A stretch of DNA of 64,000 nucleotides from Amycolatopsis sp. MtRt-6. Lineage in GTDB: Bacteria; Actinomycetota; Actinomycetes; Mycobacteriales; Pseudonocardiaceae. The stretch covers positions 62,001-126,000 of the forward strand of contig NZ_JADWPD010000006.1 of NCBI RefSeq assembly GCF_017308975.1. Direction: 5' to 3'. The notes below the pieces were generated by a model. The model was not told the DNA's origin, did no database searches, and saw nothing but the letters and a program-made list of their open reading frames with translations. This document shows, piece after piece, positions 1-9,200 of this stretch (the stretch's first letter is position 1; each line of letters starts with the position of its first letter). A program made the position numbers and the translations under genes.

Positions 1-1412
1 GGAACATCGTGATCGGCGAGCAGTCCGGCACCGTCTACGTCGTGGCGGGCAACCCGAAGAAGCTCATCCCGACCTTCAACCTCGCGTCGGCCCGGCTCCT
101 GCTGCTGGCGCAGCAGAAGCAGCCGGGCGCGGGCGGTGCGACCGGGGCACCCGCCCCGGCCCCGGCGAGCCCGGCGAGTGTGAAGAATCCCACGGTCGTT
201 TCCGACGATCAGCTGAAGAACATTCCGCGCGACAAACTGACCGGAATTCCGGACGGTCCGCAGCTGATCCCGTCGGATTCCCAGCGTATTTCCCCCAATT
301 GGGCGGTCTGCGACCAGGTTCAGCTCGACCCGTCGCTGCCGAACCCCGACACGGGCCGGACCAACACCTACGTTTTCGGCGGTATCGCGCCGAGCGGCCT
401 CGGCGCCGAGCTGGGCGAGAACGAGGCGCTGCTGGCGAAGGCGGACAACGGCAAGACCTACCTCGTCTACCGGCTGCCGAGCTCCCGGAACCGGCCGAAC
501 GCGAACACCGTGCGTGCCGAGATCGACGTCGACAACCCGAACGACGCCGTCCGGACGGCGCTGCAGCTGCCGCCGTCGCCGCGGAAGATCACGCAGGGCC
601 TGCTGAACGCGATCCCCGAGGTCGCGAAGCTGACCCCGCCGAAGATCGCGAACGGCCCGGCCCCGGCGGACTTCGACGGCCTGACCGCCGGCGACGTCTT
701 CGCGACGCAGCAGGCCGGTCAGCGCGAGCTGAACTACTGGGCGATCACCACGACCGGCATCCAGCGGGTGTCCAACGCCGTCGCCGACATCATCCGCGTC
801 GCGAAGAACGGCAGCTCCGGCAGCATCCAGACGCTGGGCCTCGACAAGCTCGCCGGCGTGCGCACCCTGCAGCCCACCGACCCGGACTACATCCCGGTCG
901 ACGACTTCCCGCGCTCGGTGCCGACGGTCCTCGACGCGACGAAGAACTCGTCGGTCGCGTGCCTGGGCTGGTCGCTGGTCGGGTCCGGTCCCGACCAGGA
1001 CGCGCACACGTCGGTGTACGTCGACACGCAGCTGCCCGGCCAGAAAGCCACCGGCGACAAGTTCACCCCGATGGCAGTCACCACGCCGGGCCCGAACCGG
1101 GTGCCGCTCAACGGCTTCTACCTCAAGCCCGGGTTCGCCGCGGTCGTCCAGTCCGCCACCGGCAAGGCCAGCTTCGGCAAGGGCGCGATCCAGCTGATCT
1201 CCGACCGGGGCATCCGCTACAGCGTCCCGGACGCCCAGACCGCGGACGCGATCGGCCTGAACAACCGGCAGCCCGCGCCCGAGTCGATCATCGGCCTGCT
1301 GCCGACCGGGGCGTCGCTGAACACCCAGGACGTGCTGCGGCAGTTCGACGCGGTGCCGATCGACCCGAACGCCGGCGCGTACCCGACCCCGGCCCAGCCG
1401 CCGGGGAACTGA
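1..1412 (+). CDS. eccB: EccB, ESX-4-type type VII secretion core subunit (5' truncated)
   Basis: This is the C-terminal part of EccB, the T7SS core-complex subunit whose large domain lies outside the membrane. The frame is open from base 3 to the TGA at 1410-1412, giving about 469 visible residues. The N-terminal cytosolic piece and single membrane helix, roughly 75-80 residues in characterised EccB proteins, lie upstream of the window. Family hallmarks are the start of the periplasmic domain (GEQSGTVYVV, then FNLASARLLL) and the late GFYLKPGFAAVV and LISDRGIRYSVP segments, followed by a Pro-rich tail. It sits on the strand opposite mycP/eccD and the same strand as eccC, as for eccB4 in M. 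tuberculosis. A GTG lies at base 9 but is internal, because the frame continues upstream. Confidence 0.93.
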   Translation, partial: NIVIGEQSGTVYVVAGNPKKLIPTFNLASARLLLLAQQKQPGAGGATGAPAPAPASPASVKNPTVVSDDQLKNIPRDKLTGIPDGPQLIPSDSQRISPNWAVCDQVQLDPSLPNPDTGRTNTYVFGGIAPSGLGAELGENEALLAKADNGKTYLVYRLPSSRNRPNANTVRAEIDVDNPNDAVRTALQLPPSPRKITQGLLNAIPEVAKLTPPKIANGPAPADFDGLTAGDVFATQQAGQRELNYWAITTTGIQRVSNAVADIIRVAKNGSSGSIQTLGLDKLAGVRTLQPTDPDYIPVDDFPRSVPTVLDATKNSSVACLGWSLVGSGPDQDAHTSVYVDTQLPGQKATGDKFTPMAVTTPGPNRVPLNGFYLKPGFAAVVQSATGKASFGKGAIQLISDRGIRYSVPDAQTADAIGLNNRQPAPESIIGLLPTGASLNTQDVLRQFDAVPIDPNAGAYPTPAQPPGN

Positions 1413-1476
1413 GCGGAACCGCCGTCCGGCGGCGGGCGTCCCACGCTCGTAGGTCTTTTTCGTGAGCGGAGGTGCC

Positions 1477-1794
1477 GTGGCCGGCTTGAGGATGGACGGC
1501 GTCGTCGTCGCCCGGTACGCCGAGACGGCGGAGGCCGCCGCGGCCGACCTGGACGCGGCGGCGGCCGAGGTCGGCGGCGACGTCACCGCGGAGTCCTACG
1601 GGACGCTGGGGGCGCAGATCGGCCTCGGCGAGTCGTACGGCCGCGCGGCGGGGGCGTTGCGGCGGCAGCTGGCCGACGGCGCCGAGGCGCTGCGCTCGGC
1701 CGCGGAGGCGCTGCGGCAGGTGACGGTCCGCCACGGCGGGCAGGACGAGGAAGCCGCGGAGCTGATCAAGCGGGCCGGGAGGCTCGAGGGATGA
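1477..1794 (+). CDS. EspC/DUF2580-like small T7SS-associated protein
   Basis: A helical, Ala-rich protein of about 105 residues that resembles the EspC-like (DUF2580) small proteins encoded at T7SS loci. There is no signal peptide or membrane segment. Two GTG starts are possible. GTG 1477 has GGAGG ending 4 bases upstream, whereas GTG 1462 has only a weak AGGT, so I prefer 1477 and keep 1462 as the alternative. It follows eccB by 64 bases and its stop overlaps the next start (ATGA), so the two downstream reading frames are translationally coupled. The position suggests a secreted partner or chaperone of the next product. I see no clear YxxxD/E export signal in it. Confidence 0.7.
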   Translation: MAGLRMDGVVVARYAETAEAAAADLDAAAAEVGGDVTAESYGTLGAQIGLGESYGRAAGALRRQLADGAEALRSAAEALRQVTVRHGGQDEEAAELIKRAGRLEG

Positions 1795-2807
1795 CGACTT
1801 CGGTGCCGGTGCCCGCCGGCGAGGACATCACGGCGGCGGCCGAGCCGTACCTGGCGTACCTCACGGACCTGTCGGGGCAGCTGGGCGTGATCGACCCCGT
1901 CGAGACGTACTTCCGCCCGCTGCTCGGCCGCTGGGCCGATCTCGGCGCGGAAGCGGACCGCCTGCGCCAGGCCGCCTCGGTCGCGGCCGAGGTGTCGGCG
2001 CGCCTGGACGACCAGCTCGGCCGGCTCGACGCGGGCTGGGCGGGCCGCGACGCGGATTCGTTCGTCACCTACATCCGCGCGATCGGCGCGGCGGGCGGCG
2101 ACCTCCGCGAGGCCCTCGAAACCCTGGCCGGAGCGCTGGACGAGATGGTGACGACCCTGCGGAACGTCGTCGTCGACCTGGTCGAGGTCCTGGTGGACGC
2201 GGCGGAGCTGACGTCGGAGACGATGCTGCTCCCGAGCGGCGGCGCCAAGCGGGCCCGGACACAGCTGCAGGAGACGCAGGACTCGGCGAAGGCCCTGCAC
2301 GAGACGGCCCGCGACGTCATGGAGGCGTTCGACCGGCTGTGCAACGGCGTCGACGACCCGGACGCGGCCTCCCGCACGATCGAGATCCGGCACCGGTACC
2401 CGCCGGAGCGCTTCAAGCTGCACGACGACGCGCTGAACGAGGCCGGCGAGCAGGAAACGTCTGCTTCGGCCGCCTCGGCCGACGAAGTCATGACACCGTC
2501 GTCGGCCGCCGGCCCGGCGGAGGGGCGGCACACGGGCGCCGGCCCCACCGACCCCGACCACCCCGCGGACCCGCAGCCGGCACCGTCCACAGCGGACCGC
2601 CACAGCACGTCGGGTGGCGTCCCGATGATGCCGATGATGGGGTTCGGTGCCTTCGGCGGAGGCGGCCAGGCCCGCCGCCCGTCGAAGGCCCGCCCGGTGA
2701 CGAAGTCGTCCGACCTGCTGGGCGAGCCCGGCCTGGTCGCCCCACCGGTGATCGGCGAGGACGAGACCGCGCAGCAGAAGAAGCCACCGGCCCCACCCGC
2801 GAAGTGA
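1791..2807 (+). CDS. WXG100-like T7SS substrate candidate with Met/Gly-rich C-terminal tail
   Basis: A protein of 338 residues. The first 150 residues are helical and include WAG at Trp83 (GWAGRDADSF), the WxG turn of WXG100/LXG-type substrates. Residues 150-215 form another helical stretch. From about residue 220 it is disordered and rich in Ala, Pro, His and Ser, with a Met/Gly patch (PMMPMMGFGAFGGGG) before a conserved-looking tail that ends in acidic and Pro-rich sequence. It overlaps the preceding EspC-like gene by 4 bases (ATGA). Gene pairing and fold suggest a secreted effector or surface protein of the adjacent ESX-4 machine. No toxin domain is recognisable. A similar Met/Gly patch occurs in the 841-residue protein at 21.5 kb. 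Confidence 0.72.
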   Translation: MTTSVPVPAGEDITAAAEPYLAYLTDLSGQLGVIDPVETYFRPLLGRWADLGAEADRLRQAASVAAEVSARLDDQLGRLDAGWAGRDADSFVTYIRAIGAAGGDLREALETLAGALDEMVTTLRNVVVDLVEVLVDAAELTSETMLLPSGGAKRARTQLQETQDSAKALHETARDVMEAFDRLCNGVDDPDAASRTIEIRHRYPPERFKLHDDALNEAGEQETSASAASADEVMTPSSAAGPAEGRHTGAGPTDPDHPADPQPAPSTADRHSTSGGVPMMPMMGFGAFGGGGQARRPSKARPVTKSSDLLGEPGLVAPPVIGEDETAQQKKPPAPPAK

Positions 2808-2810
2808 CGA

Positions 2811-2937
2811 AAGGGGCATCACGCGTGATTCGCGGGGCATCTCGCGTGATCAGCGGGGCATCACGCCGATGCCCGCCCAATCACGCGTGATGCCCTTCCC
2901 AGCACGCGTGATGCCCGCTCAATCACGGGTGATGCCT
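2811..2937. repeat. Mirror-arranged array of a 12-bp palindrome (ATCACGCGTGAT)
   Basis: Between two convergent genes lie six near-copies of a unit built on the palindrome ATCACGCGTGAT. The first three read GGGGCATCACGCGTGAT-like. After a central CGATG the last three read in the opposite sense, ATCACGCGTGATGCCC-like. The whole block is therefore a large imperfect inverted repeat made of small palindromes. It could fold as a bidirectional terminator or as a cruciform. No ORF crosses it convincingly. Confidence 0.8.
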
Positions 2938-2953
2938 CTTACCGCACGGGACG

Positions 2954-4552
2954 TCAGCGGCGGGTCGGGCCGGTCTGCTCCGGGCGGTTGCGGCGGATCG
3001 TGTGCATCACGAACAAGGTGATCAGCAGCGCGACCACGCCGCCGCCGGTGCCCGCCAGCGCCACGATCACCGGGGTCGGGCTGCGGTCGTTCGCCGGGGG
3101 CAGCTGGGCCAGCTGCGGGGCCGGGATCGGTGCCTGGTTGCCCACCTCCGACGGCAGGACCTGCGTCAGCGCCGCGACCGGGTCGATCACGCCGTAGCCG
3201 ACGAAGTTGTCGCGGCCGCCCGGGGCCGCCGGGTGCTGGGCCGTCTCCTTGATCCGGTTGACGATGCCCTTCGCGTCGAGCTGCGGGTACTTGGCCTTGA
3301 CCAGCGCCGCCAGGCCCGCCACGTACGGCGCCGCGAAGCTCGTGCCCTGGATTTCGCTGGCCTTGTCACCGTTTTCGAACGTCAGGTTCGCCAGGCTGCT
3401 GGACCCTTCGGCGGGGTCGAGCGAGATGATCCGCGTGCCGGGGGCCGCGACGCCGACCCACGGGCCGCGCACGCTGAACGGCGCCACGCCGCCGGACTCG
3501 TCGATCGCCCCGACCGAGAGCACGTCGTCGGCGAACCACGGCGGCGTCACGATCGTCTTCGGCTTCCGCGCGTCCGGCTGGTCGTTCTGCGGGCAGGTGT
3601 CCGTCGCGTTGCCGGCGGCGGCGATGATCACGATGCCGGCCTGCGCCGCGAAGTGCACGGCCGCCTGGACCTGCTGCTCGCCCTCGGTGATCGAGCCGGT
3701 GGCCGGGCGGCAGTTGTCGACCGACATGTTGATCACGTCGGCCTCGCGCCGGTCGGCGATGCCGCGGATGATCTCGGCCAGCGTCTTCAGCGTGCCCGCG
3801 GTGCCCGCCTTCTCCAACTGGCGGCCGCCGTTGGACTGCCCGGGTGACGTCCCGTCGCCTTCGGCGGCACCGCCGCCACCGCCCGGCGGCGGGCTGGTGC
3901 TCGACGACGGCGTGCCCCCGCCGGTGTTGCTCGCCGGCGGCGTCTGGGTCGACGTGTCGGGCTCGTAGTTCTCGCTCAGCTGGCGGTAGGACACGATCGT
4001 GGCGTCCGGCGCGACGCCGACGAACCCGACCTCGGGGTTGTCCGGCTTCGCGCCGATGATCCCGGCGACCTCGGTGCCGTGGCCGTCGCAGTCCTCGAGC
4101 CCCGGTGGCTGGCCCTTGGTCGGCGTGGCCACGTAGTCGCCGCCGGACTTGATCCGGTCCTGGAACCACGGGTGGCGCGTCACGCCGGTGTCGATCACCG
4201 CGACCCTGACGCCGCCGCCGGCACTGCCCGTGGCCGCCCGGACGATGTCCTGCGCCTTGGAGATCTGCAGGTACTCCTGGCCCCACGGCCGGTTCTTGAT
4301 CTCGATGTTCTGGCCGAGGGTGCTGCGCTGCACGCAGCCCTTCGTCTGCTTGTACTTCTTGTCCGGCCCGCGCGAGTCGGGGATCAGCTTGCCGGGGTCG
4401 ACCGGGGGCGGCGTCGCGAAGTAGCCGTCGGCCGGGGCGGTCTGGGCCTGCGCCGGGAGTGCGCCGGCGACCGAGGCCAGGACGCCGATCGTGCCGGCGA
4501 CCAGTGCCGTCGTGGTCCGCCGGGCCGGGCCGAAGGAGCGTCCTGCTGCCAT
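2954..4552 (-). CDS. mycP: Mycosin (MycP), T7SS-associated subtilisin-like serine protease
   Basis: A membrane-anchored S8 protease of the type VII secretion system, 532 residues. A signal peptide (about residues 1-37, cut near AQA) is followed by the subtilase domain. The triad is Asp121 in AVIDTGV, His158 in CDGHGTEVAG and Ser405 in GTSFAAPYVAG, with the oxyanion Asn315 in AAAGNATD. Residues about 200-250 are a Pro/Gly/Ser-rich loop. Near the C-terminus is one membrane helix (about 495-516) followed by a short Arg-rich cytosolic tail. The ATG at 4552 is chosen because the signal peptide starts there. The long frame upstream is a shadow of eccD. The gene lies 20 bases downstream of eccD in a two-gene operon, on the strand opposite eccB and eccC. 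Confidence 0.93.
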   Translation of the reverse strand: MAAGRSFGPARRTTTALVAGTIGVLASVAGALPAQAQTAPADGYFATPPPVDPGKLIPDSRGPDKKYKQTKGCVQRSTLGQNIEIKNRPWGQEYLQISKAQDIVRAATGSAGGGVRVAVIDTGVTRHPWFQDRIKSGGDYVATPTKGQPPGLEDCDGHGTEVAGIIGAKPDNPEVGFVGVAPDATIVSYRQLSENYEPDTSTQTPPASNTGGGTPSSSTSPPPGGGGGAAEGDGTSPGQSNGGRQLEKAGTAGTLKTLAEIIRGIADRREADVINMSVDNCRPATGSITEGEQQVQAAVHFAAQAGIVIIAAAGNATDTCPQNDQPDARKPKTIVTPPWFADDVLSVGAIDESGGVAPFSVRGPWVGVAAPGTRIISLDPAEGSSSLANLTFENGDKASEIQGTSFAAPYVAGLAALVKAKYPQLDAKGIVNRIKETAQHPAAPGGRDNFVGYGVIDPVAALTQVLPSEVGNQAPIPAPQLAQLPPANDRSPTPVIVALAGTGGGVVALLITLFVMHTIRRNRPEQTGPTRR

Positions 4553-4572
4553 CCGAGATTCACCCGATCCGG

Positions 4573-5967
4573 TCACTTGAAGTTCAGGTGCCGCAGAGTG
4601 GTGTAGAGGTCCATGACCCCGAGGGCCAGCGGCAGCACCGAGGCGATGCAGATCGCTTCGATGATCTCCACCGTGCGGCGCAGCGGCGGCGAGAACCGCT
4701 GGTTCGGGAAGATCACGCCGACCACGAGCGCGCCCGCGGCGAGCAGGATCAGCAGGCCGAAGACGTAGAGCAGGCGGTTCTGCGCGCTCGCCGAGACGAG
4801 CCAGCCGATGGCGATCCCGGTGGCCGAGACCAGGCCGGTGGTGAGCAGGGCGATCGCCTGGCTGCCGTTGGCGTACGCGCGGGCGCGCAGCAGCAGGACG
4901 AGCGTCGCGACGACGCCGAGGATGATCCCGAACGCCCCGGGCGCGCTCGCCGCGATGATCGCCGAGATCGCCACCGTGGCACCGCAGCCGACCATCAGGC
5001 CGGTCATGTAGTTGTGCGCGATCGCCGTGCGGCGCTCGATCGCCCGGTAGTCGGGGAAGCCGGAGTCTTCCTTCAGCTCCTCGGCGTTGCTCGGGACGTG
5101 CGGCAGCGGCAGCTTCGCGAGCCAGATCGTGGCGCGCGGCAGGATCGAGATGCAGGCGAGGGCGACGGCGACCGTGCCGGCCGCGATGCCGGCCGCCGGG
5201 TGCGCGACGAGCGTGCCGAACAGGAAGGCCAGCGCGCCGAAGGTGCCGGCGGTCGCCGCGGCGATGAACGTCGTGATGCCGGCGCCGATGACCATGATGC
5301 AGACCGAGGCGACGATGATCACCAGGACCGCGCCGAGCAGCAGGTTCGCCCGCAGCGAGAGGCCCGGCACGATGTAGAAGCCGCTGACGAAGGCCAGCGG
5401 CAGGCCGCCGGCCGCGGCGATCAGCACGCCGGTCGCCTCGGCCTGGTAGCCCTTGGCGAGGGTCGCGCCGATCGCGACGCAGGCGATCGCGGCGATGCCG
5501 CCGGCGATGGCCGCGCCGAGCGCGCTGCCGCCGTAGAAGGAACCGCTCATGAACAGCGCGACGGCGGCGGCGAACAGCGCCAGCCCGCCGGCGACGTGCC
5601 CGAACCGGTTCGCCGTCTCCTTGGTCCACGGCCGGAAGCTGTCCGGGGAGGATTCGGCGATGGCGTCGACGACGTCGTCGTACAGCGGCGGCGGCGGGTT
5701 TTCGTTGCGCTTGCGCAGCTGGAGCAGCTCACCGTCGACCACGCCGAGCGAGGCCAGCGTGCGGCTCGGGTCGAGCGGGGCGTCCCCGAGCTTCGCCAGC
5801 GCCCAGCCGCCGTGGCGGGCCCCGCCGTCGGGCGCGGTCTCCTTGGCCATGTCCAGCAGCATCGGCAGCAGATCGGCCACCGCGACGTCGGCGGGCAGCG
5901 CCACGTCGATCCGGGTGGACGGCGCGACGACCGTCACCCTGCTGAATACTGTCGTGCCCGTAGCCAC
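4573..5967 (-). CDS. eccD: EccD, T7SS membrane channel subunit
   Basis: The polytopic membrane subunit of the T7SS core, 464 residues. Residues 1-90 form the ubiquitin-like cytosolic domain (VTVVAPSTRIDVALP through LASLGVVDGELLQL). A linker then leads to about eleven hydrophobic segments from residue 125 to the end, alternating GALG/AAIAG-type helices. In known ESX complexes this subunit dimerises and forms the membrane bulk. It is divergent from eccC, with 277 bases between the two starts that should carry promoters for both directions. It is followed after 20 bases by mycP. No eccE is present nearby, which fits an ESX-4 rather than an ESX-1/3/5 type. Confidence 0.93.
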   Translation of the reverse strand: MATGTTVFSRVTVVAPSTRIDVALPADVAVADLLPMLLDMAKETAPDGGARHGGWALAKLGDAPLDPSRTLASLGVVDGELLQLRKRNENPPPPLYDDVVDAIAESSPDSFRPWTKETANRFGHVAGGLALFAAAVALFMSGSFYGGSALGAAIAGGIAAIACVAIGATLAKGYQAEATGVLIAAAGGLPLAFVSGFYIVPGLSLRANLLLGAVLVIIVASVCIMVIGAGITTFIAAATAGTFGALAFLFGTLVAHPAAGIAAGTVAVALACISILPRATIWLAKLPLPHVPSNAEELKEDSGFPDYRAIERRTAIAHNYMTGLMVGCGATVAISAIIAASAPGAFGIILGVVATLVLLLRARAYANGSQAIALLTTGLVSATGIAIGWLVSASAQNRLLYVFGLLILLAAGALVVGVIFPNQRFSPPLRRTVEIIEAICIASVLPLALGVMDLYTTLRHLNFK

Positions 5968-6244
5968 TGCACTGCCCCCGCTCTGATGAGACGTCTCCCG
6001 GGGGAACTTATACCGAAGCCCGGTGCGGGCATCATCGAACGTCCGAAATTCACCGGCAACCGCAGCTCAGGGCAACGAACGCGGCATTACTGTCGGTGGT
6101 GGGCCGTACACTCGCCCCACGACGGTGAGACAGCGTTACCGGGCGGTTCCGGCATCCGGCGGAATTCCACGGAGGCGTTCGATAGGTTGGTCGCGCACCA
6201 AGCGCGGTGGCCGCCATCGTCGAGTTTGAATGAGGGGTCCTTCG

Positions 6245-9200
6245 ATGAGCACGCTGCAGTTCAAGAAGTCGCCGCGGCTGGCGGCACCGCGGCCGCCGGG
6301 CGGTGAGGTGCACCTCGAGCCGCCGCCCGAGGTGCCCCGGGTCATCCCCGGGAACATCGTCATGAAGGCGCTTCCGATCGTCATGATCGTCGCGTCGCTC
6401 GGGATGATGGTCTTCATGTTCCAGGCCAGCAACCGGAACCCGATGATGATGGCCATGGGCGGCATGATGGTCGTCGGGACGCTCGGGATGATGGCAGGCG
6501 GCAGCGGCAAGGGCGGCGGCGCCAGGCGCGCCGAAATGGACGAAGACCGCAAGGACTACCTCCGCTACCTGGGCCAGATGCGCGACCGCGCCCGCGAGGC
6601 GATGGTCGACCAGCGCGCCGCCCTGGAATGGGTGCACCCCGACCCGCAGTCCCTCTGGTCGCTGGCCGCCAGCCGGCGGATGTGGGAACGGCGGCAGAAC
6701 GACCAGGACTTCCTGCACCTGCGCGTCGGGCGCAGCTCGCACCGGCTCGCCACGCGGCTGGTCCCGCCGCAGACCGGGCCGGTCGACGAGCTGGAGCCGA
6801 TCGCCACCCTCGCGCTGCGCCGGTTCGTGCGCGCGCACTCGATCGTCCCCGACCTGCCGACCCAGATCACCCTCCGCGGGTTCGCCGCGGTCAGCATGCA
6901 GGGCGACCGCGCCCTGACCCGCGGCCTCACCCGCGCCATGCTCGCGCAGCTCGTCTCCTTCCACAGCCCCGACGACGTCCTGATCGCGGTCGCCACCGCG
7001 GGCCGGGCGAAGGAGGAGTGGGAGTGGGCGAAGTGGCTGCCGCACGTCCAGCACCCCACGCTGTCGGACGGCATCGGCCAGCTCCGCATGATGGCCGGCT
7101 CGCTGGCCCAGATCGAAGACTGGCTCGACGAAGAGCTGCGTGACCGCCAGCGTTTCTCCCGCAACGCCACGCCGGCGCCGGACCAGCCGCATGTCGTCAT
7201 CATCATCGACGACGCCGAGGTCACCCGCGAAGAGCAGATCGTCCTGGAGGAGGGCCTGGTCGGCGTCACGCTGATCGACCTGTCCGACTCCCTCGGCAAC
7301 CTCGCCGCCCGCCGCGGCCTCCGGCTGGTCGTCGAGGCCGACAGGCTGGGCGCGCGCAGCGCCGGCGGCGTCGAGTGGTTCGGCCGGCCGGACACCCTCA
7401 GCCTGGTCGAGACCGAGTCGCTGGCCCGGCTGATCTCGCCGTACCGCGTCGGCGGTGCCGCGGGCCAGGACGTCGGCGACGAAGAGCCGTTGCTGTCCAA
7501 CCCGTCGCTGCTGGAGCTGCTCGGCATCCCCGGCGACCCGATGACGTTCGACGTCCAGCAGGCGTGGCGGCCCCGGCCGATCCGCGACCGCTACCGCGTG
7601 CCGTTCGGCGTCGGGGAGTACGGCCAGCCGGTCGAGCTGGACATCAAGGAAGCCGCCGCCGAGGGCATGGGCCCGCACGGCCTGTGCATCGGCGCCACCG
7701 GTTCCGGTAAGTCGGAGTTCCTCCGCACGCTGGTGCTGGGCCTGCTGGCCACGCACTCGTCGAGCACCCTCAACTTCGTCCTCGTCGACTTCAAGGGTGG
7801 CGCGACGTTCCTCGGCCTCGACAAGGCCCCGCACGTCTCCGCGGTCATCACCAACCTCGCGGACGAGGTCACGCTGGTCGACCGCATGAAGGACGCCCTG
7901 GCCGGCGAAATGAACCGGCGTCAGGAAGCGCTGAAGAACGGCGGCAACTTCAAGAACGTCTGGGAATACGAGAAGGCCCGTGAAAACGGCGCCGACCTCG
8001 ACCCGCTGCCCGCCCTCTTCATCGTCTGCGACGAGTTCTCCGAGCTGCTGTCGGCGAAGCCGGACTTCATCGACCTGTTCGTCGCCATCGGCCGGCTGGG
8101 CCGGTCGCTGCAGATGCACATGCTGCTCGCCTCGCAGCGCCTCGAAGAAGGCAAGCTGCGCGGCCTCGACTCGCACCTGTCGTACCGGATCGGCCTGAAG
8201 ACGTTCTCGGCGGCGGAATCCCGCGCCGCGATCGGCGTGCCGGACGCGTTCGAGCTGCCGTCGGTCCCCGGTGGCGGGTACCTCAAGTACGACACCTCGA
8301 CGCTGGTGCGGTTCAAGGCGTCCTACGTCTCGGGCCCGTACCGGCCGGCCGGCCTCAAGGCGGCGGGCCCGGCGGCGACCGTGGTCCGCGCGGACAAGCG
8401 GCCGCAGCTGTTCGTCCCGGACTTCGTCGAGCTGCCGAAGGAGCCGGAGCCGCAGCAGATCGAGGCGCCGGTCCAGCAGCAGCCGCAGTCGGAGGAGGCG
8501 GTCGAACCCAGCGAGCTCGACGTCATCGTCTCGCGCCTGGTCGGCCAGGGCCCGCCGGCGCACGAGGTGTGGCTGCCGCCGCTGAAGGACCCGAACTCGC
8601 TCGACACGCTGCTGCCCAACCTGAACCCGACCGACGACCGCGGCCTGTCCCCGGTCGGCTACTTCGGCAACGGGCGGCTGCAGGTGCCGCTGGGCATCAT
8701 CGACCGGCCGTACGAGCAGCGCCGCGACCCGCTGTGGGCGGACTTCTCCGGTGCGGCGGGCCACGGCGTGATCGTCGGCGGCCCGCAGACGGGCAAGTCG
8801 ACCATGCTGCGGACGCTGATCATGTCGATGGCGCTGACGCACACGCCGGAGGAAGCGCAGTTCTACTGCCTCGACCTCGGTGGTGGCACGCTGGCCGGGC
8901 TCGCGGACCTGCCGCACGTCGGTGGCGTCGCGGTGGCCCGGCGCGAGCCGGACAAGGCCCGCCGGATCGTGGCCGAGCTGACCACCCTGCTCACCGAGCG
9001 GGAAGGCCGGTTCGGGGCGATGGGCATCGACTCGATGACCGAGTTCCGCAACCGCAAGCGCCGCGGGGAGATCCGGCCGGAGCAGGACCCGTTCGGCGAC
9101 GCGTTCCTGATCGTGGACAACTGGCGAGCCCTGCGCGACGACTTCGAAGAGCTCGAAACCACGATCACCCGGCTCGCCACGCAGGGTCTGTCCTACGGCG

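Noticed and set aside
2954..5629. 891-codon minus-strand frame as a fusion protein
   Set aside because: Only the part from 4,552 downwards encodes mycosin with its own signal peptide; the upstream part overlaps eccD in another frame.
4459..6306. 615-codon plus-strand open frame
   Set aside because: Antisense to eccD; low-complexity Arg/Asp/Gln product without motifs.
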